Assembly: GCA_900491605.1 (NCBI GenBank)
Contig: UESW01004423.1
Span: 1,552,867-1,616,866, forward strand
DNA length: 64,000 nucleotides
Reading direction: 5' to 3'
DNA from: Calamus simplicifolius
Lineage: Eukaryota > Streptophyta > Magnoliopsida > Arecales > Arecaceae
The translations under genes were made by a program, and so were the position numbers. Position 1 is the first letter of the stretch. Each line of letters starts with the position of its first letter. The notes below the pieces were generated by a model that had not been told where the DNA came from, did no database searches, and saw only the letters and a list, made by a program, of their open reading frames with translations. Positions 56,179-64,000 of the stretch are shown one piece after another.

Positions 56179-56735
56179 CTGTTAAGAATTTTTTTTTTTG
56201 TGACAGTGGCCTGGCCACCGTGGCCAGGCCACTGCCGGCCATGGCAGCGGCCGTGGCCGAAGAAGACGGCCACAGCAGCGGCCGTGGCCACCTTGTCGGC
56301 CGCAGCCACGGCCGTGGCCGGACAAGAAAAAAGGGGGGGGGGGCGGGGGGGTTTCCTCCCCCCTGTTAAGAAATTTTTTTTTTTGTGACAGTGGCCTGGC
56401 AAGAAAAAAAGGGGGGGGGGTTCCCCCCCCCCTGTTAAGAAATTTTTTTTTTTTGTGACAGTGGCCTGGCACCGTGGCCAGGCCACTGCCGGCCATGGCA
56501 GCGGCCGTGGCCGGAGAAGACGGCCACGGCAGCGGCCGTGGCCGCCTTGTTCGGCCGGGCCACGGCCGTGGCCGGACAAAAAAAAAGGGGGGGGGGGGGG
56601 GGGTTCCCCCCCTGTTAAGAATTTTTTTTTTCGTGACAGTGGCCTGGCCACCATGGCCAGGCCACTGCCGGCCACGGCAGCGGCCGTGGCCGGAGAAGAC
56701 GGCCACGGCAGCGGCCGTGGCCGGAGGGAAATTAT
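56179..56735. repeat. GC-rich tandem block at the transposase 5' end
   Basis: Four units begin GTTAAGAATTTTTTTTT-GTGACAGTGG at about 56179, 56363, 56433 and 56614. Full units are about 180 bp; the second is cut to about 70 bp. Each full unit has GGCCTGGCCACCGTGGCCAG-type palindromes, GGCAGCGGCCGTGGCC words and long T, A, G and C runs. On the minus strand the block stays open in frame with the transposase as a Pro/Gly/Arg/His-rich stretch. Confidence 0.85.
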
Positions 56736-56939
56736 TTAAAAAAAAATTTTTTTAGAGAGTGTGGGGGCTTACCTTGGTCGAGAGAAGACGCCCGAGTCGG
56801 AGGAGAACGTCGGCGAGCCGGAGCACCAGAGGGGAGGCGCCGGAGCAGCGAGGGGGGAGCCAGAAATTTTTAGAGCACGGCGGCGGCTAGGTCAAGACGG
56901 GGAAGAAGAAGAAGAGAAGGTCGGCTTATATATAAGTAA

Positions 56940-58183
56940 TTAGCGACGCAATAATTTGCGTCGCTATATGGTCGCAATATTTTTTTTAAATTTTTTATGA
57001 AAAAATAGCGACGCAAATAATTGTCGCTATTGTGTCGCTAACTTGGCTGGCGCCAATGTCCGACGAAAATTTATTTTTATTTTTTTAGGAATTGCGTCGC
57101 TAAGGCGTCGCAATATTTTTTAAATATTTTTAATTGATTAAAATAATAACTTTTACAATAATTGTGATGCAAGCAGTGCATCGCAATAATTTTTAAATAT
57201 TTATAAATGATAATATTTATAATTTATGATAATAATTGCGATGCAAAATTACGTCGCAGTAATTTTTTAATATTTTTAATTAGATATATGTATTTTAAAA
57301 ACATTACGATGCAAATATGCATCGCAATATTATATTTCTTTTATTTTTTAATACTGATAAAAATCATATTTACTTAAAATAATTGCGACGCATACATTGC
57401 ATCGCAATATTTGTTTATTTTTTTTTCTAAAATGCATCGCTATATTAAAACAAGTGTGTCGCTATATTAAAACATAATATTCCTAATTAATTTTTTGGTT
57501 TATTGCATCGCTAATGCGTCGCTATTTAACATAATTAATTTTTTAAAAATATTGCAACGCACTGTGTTACGTCGTAATTATTTTTTCTCATATTTATACT
57601 TTATAAAATTTAATTTTATTTAAAATAATTGTGACGCATTTATTACGTCGCTAAATTAAAAAATAATTTTTCTAATTTTCTGGTTTATTGCATCGCTAAT
57701 GCGTCGCTATTTAATATATTTAATATTTTTTAAAACATTGCGACACACTGATTTGCATCGCAATATTTTTTTATAAATTTATATTTTATAAAATTTAATT
57801 TTATTTAAATTATTTGTGACGTAATTGTTGCGTCGCTAAATTAAAAATAATTTTTTAATTTTTGATTTATTGCGTCGCTAATGCGTCGCTATTTAACATA
57901 TTTAATTCTTTTAAAAATATTGCGACGCACTGTGTTGCGTCGCAATATTTTTTTCTAATATTTATATTTTATAAAAAATTAATTTAAATATATTGCGATG
58001 CATTATTTGCATCGCTAAATAAAAAATTAATTTTTTTTATTTTCTGATTAATTGAGTCGCTAATGCGTCGCTAAGGCCGTTGCAATTTTTGTTGTCACAG
58101 AGGCATCGCAAAGTGGTCGCAATTTAGCGACGCATAATTGCGTCACTAATTTTGCATCGCTATTTCAGTATTTTCTTGTAGTG
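56940..58183. repeat. CACTA right subterminal repeats
   Basis: About thirty GCGACGCA/TGCGTCGC or one-mismatch words in both orientations over 1.24 kb, twice the length of the left set. Many variants are GATGCA for GACGCA, as expected from CpG decay. Confidence 0.85.
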
Positions 58184-58371
58184 AGTCTGGAATGCATCGA
58201 TTCATCAGAGCACCAAGATGCTTCGTAACAATTTTTTCCTTGTGAGAATCACCATAAGAGTCCAAAAGTTAAGGATTTAAAACCCGAAGAGATAGATTTC
58301 CAACTCATTTCTTTCTATGTGATAGAATGAAGTTGACAAAATTTTATTCGTAAGGTACTTATTGTTCTTCA

Positions 58372-60029
58372 AGTGGAAGATGATCCTAAAACTTTTAAGA
58401 AAGCAATGGCTTCGAGAGATTCTGCTTTTTGAAAGAAGCTATTCAAAATGAGATGGATTCGATTATGTCAAACCACACTTGGGAGCTTGTCGACTTACCC
58501 AAAAGGTCTAAACCGATTGGTTATAAATGTGTGTTTAAGAAAAAGTATCATAGTAATGATATTTTAAACACCTACAAGGCTAGACTAGTAGCTAAAGGTT
58601 TTCGATAAAAAGTCTAAGCCTATTGGTTGTAAATGGGTCTTTAAGAAGAAGTATCATAGTGATGAAACTTTAAACACCTATAAGGCTAGACTAGTAGCTA
58701 AAGGTTTTTGATAAAAAGAAGGAATTGACTATGTTGATACATATGTACCTATAGCTAGAATAACAACAATTAGAGTATTGTTTACATTGGCTTCATTACA
58801 CAACCTTTATGTTCATCAAATGGATATCAAAACAACATTCCTAAATGGTGATCTCAATGAGAAGGTCTACATAGAATAACCAGAGGATTTTGTTTTACTA
58901 GGTAATGAACATAAAGTGTGCAAGCTTGTTAAATCTTTGTATGCATTGAAACAAGCACCCAAATAATGGCATGAAAAGTTTGACTCTATCATACTCTCAA
59001 ATGGATTTGTTTACAATGTTTCTGATAAGTGTTTATATACTAAAGTGCATGATGACTTTGTTGTATATGTGTGCCTTTATGTTGATGATATATTAATCAT
59101 TAGCAATGAAATGAAAGGCATACAAGAAACGAAGAGGTTTCTATCATCCATTTTCAAGATGAAAGATCTTGGACAAGTTGACACTATTGTGGGCATCAAA
59201 GTGAAACAAAATAGTAAAGGTTTTGAACTTGGTCAATCACATTATGCTTCGAAAGTGTTACACAAGTTTAAACATTTGAAGTTCAAAGAAGTGAGCACTC
59301 CGTTCGATCCAAGGCTTAAGCTTGAAAAGAATAGTGGACAAGTCGTGGCTTAACTTAAGTATGCAAGTGCTATTGGTTGTCTAATGTATTTGATGCAATA
59401 CACTAGACCCGATATAACATTTGCAGTCAGTAAGCTGAGTAGATTTATACTAGCAACCTGAGTGTAGAGCATTGGAAGACTATTGGTAGAGTCTTTGGTT
59501 ATCTTTTGAAAATCAAAAGGCTAGGTCTACAATACTCTAAATTTTTTGATGTATTGGAAGGATATACCAATGCAAGTTGAATATCGAGTGTGGGATATAG
59601 TAAATCTATTACTGGTTGAATGTTTACACTAGCAGTGGTGCAATATCTTAAAAATTTAAGAAACAAACTTGCATTACACACTCAACAATGGAGTCATAGT
59701 TTGTGGCTCTAGCTTCAACAGGACATGAGGCTGAGTGGTTAAGGGATCTTCTATTGAAAATCCCATTGGCTTGTGAGAATATTTTAATTGTATTGATACA
59801 TTATGATAGCCAAGCCATTTTAGTCAGATCGTATAGTGAAGTGTACAATGGGAAGTCTAGACACATTAGTCTAAGACATGAGTATGTAAGAAAATTAATC
59901 AAGGATAAAATAATTTCTCTTACTTTTGTGCGATCAAGCTATAATCTAGCTGATCCACTTACTAAACCTCTTACAAGAGATTTAGTGAAGATGACTTTCA
60001 GAGGGATGGGTCTAAAACTTCTTAAGTAA
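58372..60029 (+). pseudogene. RT/RNase H relic of the short-LTR copia, copy B
   Basis: Same content as 19303-20956, including the 100-bp internal repeat (about 58505-58607 and 58610-58710). The catalytic VCLYVDDILI is at about 59070-59100; the RT end reads GQVDTIVGIKVKQNSKGFELGQ with one frame better kept than in copy A. RNase H ends NLADPLTKPLTRDLVKM at 60029. Stops at 58430-58760 and 59351 disable it. Confidence 0.85.
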
Positions 60030-60653
60030 AAGTTCACCAATGATGGTAACCTAACCTAATACTAGGAAATGACTAGTCTTGGGTTCAATGGATAACAACA
60101 AGTCATTGATAAGTTGTAGCTGCACTTAGTGTATAGTGTTGACTATTACAAGTTGAAGGGTTGAGCTTTTAAACTTTTAATGAAATTCAATCATGTGGAT
60201 AAGTATATGTTATAATAGAGATACTAAAAGAACTTCACCTATGTAAACCTTAAGATAGTATCGTCTTAAGTACGAGTTAGAGTTTCTCTCATAAAAAAAG
60301 TTTATGAAACAGGATAAGTACATGGCCATAAATTGTGCTGAGCGAGTGGTGTAGGCAAAGAACTTTAAGGAGTGTGTGTGGAGTATCATCGGTCTTGACA
60401 CAAGGGATAACGGTTCAAAGCTCTCATATTATCGGCAATCTCTGTTAAGACTTTATGATGCTTACATTAAGGTTAGGTTCAAATCGAAAGAGAGGTAACT
60501 GTATTAATGCTTCTTTAATTTATTCTGGATTGTACTTAGTCCAATGTGACCAAGTAGGGGATTGTTGAGTTTTGTTCACATTAAACTAAGTGTGCGTATC
60601 TTGGGTGAGAGTCACGGTCTCTCTCTTCCTTTTTTTAAATTCTCAACATGTTT

Positions 60654-61210
60654 CACCCAAAATAAAAACTAAAAAAATATTACAATTTATTGGTGCCAAT
60701 GAGCCACAAAGTTGCATAATGCTTGTAATGGTTCCTACCATCTGTTGATAGTGAATCGAAATTATTTAACTCAAAAACTCAAATGTCAGTGGCACCAATC
60801 TTTTCTTTCTTATTTGATGTGAAACTTTTCTTATAATGTAAGGTCTTATTGCAAGTCATAAGTTAACTAGAATCAGTAAGGTACTTATTGCAAGCCATAC
60901 CTTAATTAGAATCTATCTCAAGCTAAATCATTAGTGCTATAAGAGTGGCTCCATGACATGTTCGGATCGGCTTTGATACCATTTGCAATGCCTCAAGCCC
61001 AACTCCTAATTAACTTATTAGTAGGCAAAAATCACGTGGCTCAAAAATTCAAGTGAAAGTTTATTGGTAATAGGTAGACTTGAGTTATAAGCACTTAAAC
61101 CTTTTTTTTTCATCCAATGTGAGGCTATTTTTGGGGTATTACAATATTTCACGTTATAGCATGAAGATGGTATCGAATCTATTATGTTTGGTTCAATATT
61201 TGATGTCAAT
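60654..61210. other. non-coding flank, copy B
   Basis: Counterpart of 21582-22124, no gene. Confidence 0.5.
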
Positions 61211-63832
61211 ATTTGATTAGGGATGATTTCATATTGGATGTGATTATGGCATATATGTGATTTTGATTTTCTATATTTACTAGATATAATCTCTATATAT
61301 TTTCTATATCTATTTCTTTATATATTTTTGTATAGTAATTCTTGCTTTGTAATGTTGCTTATTTCATGGCAACTACCTCTATATATATTTCATGGGAATA
61401 ATTCCTCACTCCTCGTTCAGCATTACTTCATTGGGTATTTTGTACCCTCTTTTTTGGGAGCCTCTATTTGCACCGCAAAAATTGCTCTCTACACACCCCA
61501 ATTTTTTTAAAAAAAATTAGTTTCCTAAACTACCCTCCCCCCTCCTCTCACATTTACTCCGGTGGAACCCCCTCCCCCTCTCCCATTCGCTTCCACGGAA
61601 CCTCCCTTCCCCGGTCGATCCACACCCCCCCCTCGGGCTTCCCCCACTTCCTCAGTCGATCCGGCCCTGACCCCCCTCTCCGACTTTCCCTTGCACCAGT
61701 GCTGCCGGGAGGGGGGGACCGGAGCGAACGGGGAATGGCGGGTGGGGGGGAAGCAGGGGGGTGGTGGGGCACCGAAGCAAGCGGAGGAGAGAGGGGGCAA
61801 AGGTTTTAAGGGTAGTTTAGGAAATTAATTTTTTTAAAAAAATTTGGAGGTATAGAGAGCAATTTTTGTGGTGCAAATAGAAGCTCTCCTCCTTTTTACC
61901 TTCTTTCTTGTATCAAATTATGCTTTTCTAATGGCCATTTCCCAAGAAGATGAGCCTAAAACGTACTTACAAGCTGTTCATCATTCTTGTGGGTGCGAGG
62001 CCATAAATTATGAACTTTATACTTTGAAGCTTACTAACAATTGGACACTTAAACCTCTCCCTTTTGGCAAGAAAGTTATCTCTTGTAAGTAGGTATTCAA
62101 AATCAAATAAAACTCTAATGGCTCCATAGAATGCTATAAGGCATGCTTGGTTGCCAAAAGATATACCCAAGTTGAAAGTCTAAACTTTCTTAAATTTTTT
62201 GCACCTATTGCCAAATTTTTACAGTTCGTTGTCTTCTTACTATTACAGCTACTAAAAACTAGTTCTTTTATCAATTTGATGTGAATAATGCATTTTTACA
62301 AATTAAGGGACCTTGATAAGGAAGTATATATATATAACTCTTCCCCCTGGTTATGATAAGAGAAGAGACAGTCAAGCTTGTCATATTCAAAAATCTTTAT
62401 ATGGGTTTAAGGAAGACTCACATAAATGGCTTGCTAAATTTACCAGTGCCTTGAAGCATTATAGTTTTCATCAATCTAAAGCAAACTATTCATTATTCAT
62501 ACTTATTCACAATGATTGATTCTTGACTATACTTTTTTATTTTGATGATATGATTTTCACAGGAATAATGATAGTCGTTGCTAGCAACTCAAATCCTTTC
62601 TTAGTCAATACTTCTATATTAAGGCCCTTGACATTGGGACTAGAGATTGCTGATTTATCTTTAGGTATTTTTTTTGAATGAATGAAAGAATGCTTTGGAC
62701 ATGCTTAAAGAAACAACATGCTGAATTTTCATCTTTGCTACTTTTCCATGAAACAATACCCCAAGCTCTTCATTGACTAAGTCCACCTATTGCTAGCTTA
62801 GGATTGTTTCGTGGTCTTATTGGTTAGGTTATATATTTATCTATCACTCATCATGATCTCATTTATTCTATTAATATTTTAAGTTAATCCATGACTTATC
62901 CTCGATCACTTGGATCCTACTATGAGAGCCCTTCATTACCTAAAATCACACTCGAATTAAGGTATCTTATTTTTTCGACTCAATTTTTTTTCACTAATCA
63001 GCTTTTTATAATTTGGATTCGACAATTTGTCCAATAACTCATCACTCTACTCATCACCTTTGGTTCCACGCCTCTTTCTTGAAAAATGAAGAAGCAAACC
63101 ACTACTGCACACTCTTCTACTGAGGCAAAATATCATGCCATGACTTTTGCTGCTAGTAAACTCATTTAGTTTAAAGCTTTGTTAGATGATCTTGGTATTT
63201 TACACTCACGTCCCATGCTCTTATACTATGATAATTAAGCTATACTACACATTGCTTCAAATCTCATCTTTCAAGAACAACCAAGCATATGAAAATTGAT
63301 TGTTATTTTGTTCGAAAACATATTCAATCTCATGACATCATCACTTGTTACTCACCTATCACTGATCAACCTGTTGATCTCTTCACGAAAGCTTTTGGTC
63401 ATGGCCAATTGCAACTACCTTTTCACAAGTTGGGCATTGTTGATCATCATGGTCCAACTTGAGGAGAGGTATTAGGTGTGATTCTATATTTGACGCCATA
63501 CATTTGGAGTGATTTTATATTTGATGTTATATATTTTATTGGTAGTGATTTCATATTAGATATGATTCTAAGATTGCCACATATTTGATTGGGCATGATT
63601 CCATATTAAACATGATTCTAGCATAGATGTGAGTTGAATTTTTATATTTACTAGATATGATATTTAGATATTAATTGGATCTACTTTCTTATATATTTTT
63701 ACATTATTTTATCCCATATTAACTAAGGAATAATACTTATCTTTGAATATTGTCTATTCATGATAACTAATTCTTGTCTTCTAATATTGCTTATTCCATG
63801 ATAATATCCGCATATAGATTTATACCAATGCA
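61210..63832 (+). mobile_element. decayed Ty1/copia with MITE, copy B
   Basis: Counterpart of 22125-24691. The right LTR starts at 63477 (TGTGATTCTATATTTG). RT and RNase H relics lie at 61868-63460. Differences from copy A are few outside the MITE. Confidence 0.65.
61456..61889. mobile_element. MITE with long TIRs, copy B (fuller)
   Basis: Both arms are complete: the left arm runs to TTAGTTTCCTAAACTACCC and the right arm begins GGGTAGTTTAGGAAATTAA. The core is C-rich then G-rich. Better template than copy A for defining the family. Confidence 0.75.
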
Positions 63833-63966
63833 GTATAAGAATGGTGAACCATATAGAATTTAACAGAATCCCACCTAACCATTAACGACTTTTGGCTTTC
63901 GGAACATCTTCACGTTTTATCACCAATAAATGTGGGTGTGGTGAGAGATGCAGTAAGGTTGCATAC

Positions 63967-64000
63967 TGTTGGGATTGTTTCCAACACAGATTATTTTGGG
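63967..64000. repeat. start of a copia LTR, cut by the window end
   Basis: 34 bp identical to 24825-24858, so the minus-strand copia seen at 24825-30037, or at least its LTR, is also present in copy B. Confidence 0.8.

Larger units (their letters stand above)
50742..58183 (-). mobile_element. CACTA (En/Spm) transposon, 7442 bp, complete ends
   Basis: Both termini read CACTACAAGAAAA inwards; the target duplication is AGT (50739-50741 and 58184-58186). The paralogous empty site at 19111-19113 reads AAT in the same context (GCATTGC...CTRGAATGCATCG). Both ends carry dense subterminal repeats, and two minus-strand transposase-type genes lie between. The genes are damaged, so it is not autonomous now, but its ends are intact and could be moved by an active relative. 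Confidence 0.95.
50482..60648 (+). mobile_element. short-LTR Ty1/copia element, copy B, split by a CACTA element
   Basis: LTRs at 50482-50571 and 60563-60648, target duplications TGTTT at 50477-50481 and 60649-60653, PPT GTAGGGGAT before the 3' LTR. Without the CACTA element it is about 2.7 kb, as in copy A. Confidence 0.88.
49819..64000. repeat. segmental duplication, copy B
   Basis: Same order as 18186-24858, interrupted by the CACTA element (50742-58183), and running off the window 34 bp into the LTR that in copy A starts at 24825. Confidence 0.9.

Noticed and set aside
56182..56755. Open frames of 90-170 codons in the tandem block
   Set aside because: Products of the GGCCGTGG repeat; only the frame joined to the transposase was kept as an observation.
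1..64000. CRISPR array, bacterial operon or phage
   Set aside because: Introns, plant LTR elements and CACTA/hAT elements show plant nuclear DNA; the repeats have no CRISPR spacing.
1..64000. tRNA or rRNA genes
   Set aside because: No cloverleaf with A and B boxes or rRNA core was noticed; a tRNAscan-SE or Infernal run would settle it.

Overview
This window is nuclear DNA of a flowering plant. It is dense in LTR retrotransposons (Ty1/copia and Ty3/gypsy), carries a complete CACTA DNA transposon and several small inverted-repeat elements, and holds one host gene that still reads through: a class-3 lipase of the oil-body lipase (OBL) type with GT-AG introns. A monocot, perhaps a palm, fits the lipase type and the mix of retroelements. 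That is a guess from memory, not a match to any reference.

Layout. 1-4862: right part of a Sirevirus-type Ty1/copia element with an extra ORF after RNase H and a palindrome-rich LTR. 4863-6192: an older Sirevirus-like LTR that the first element probably interrupted. 6193-8798: foldback-like and MITE elements, one with a perfect 8-bp target duplication. 8807-11164: AT-rich, no gene. 11165-19003: two tandem copies of a 3.92-kb unit, each with a broken copia gag, a CACTA-derived end and a broken lipase. 18852-21576: a short-LTR copia with its target duplication. 22125-24691: a decayed copia carrying a MITE. 24825-30037: a copia on the minus strand. 30050-33600: GC-rich repeats, a LINE endonuclease remnant and a possible host exon fragment. 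33816-36219: the intact lipase gene (minus strand, five exons, 476 codons before the stop). 36248-38286: LTR-like sequence and a lipase exon-1 relic. 38287-43705: a Ty3/gypsy Tat-type element (minus) with two RNase H domains and an LTR that appears shared with a second copy. 44287-46239: a cut copia (minus). 46240-64000: a second copy of lipase exon 1 and of the whole block after it, split by a 7442-bp CACTA element at 50742-58183.

History that can be read. The short-LTR copia inserted first (TSD TGTTT). The block around it was then duplicated, giving 18186-24858 and 49819-64000. The CACTA element landed in only one copy, and the other copy preserves the empty site. A separate tandem duplication with a 5-bp AGGAT junction made the two lipase pseudogenes at 13-18 kb. 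Lipase exon 1 is present six times, always on the minus strand, but only 33816-36219 has all exons and the Ser-Asp-His triad.

I found no tRNA, rRNA or CRISPR array and no clearly new multi-gene system. The unusual content is structural: palindrome arrays in Sirevirus LTRs, an LTR that serves two Tat elements with an antisense ORF beside it, a GC-rich tandem block fused to a transposase reading frame, and the serial duplication of a lipase promoter and first exon.
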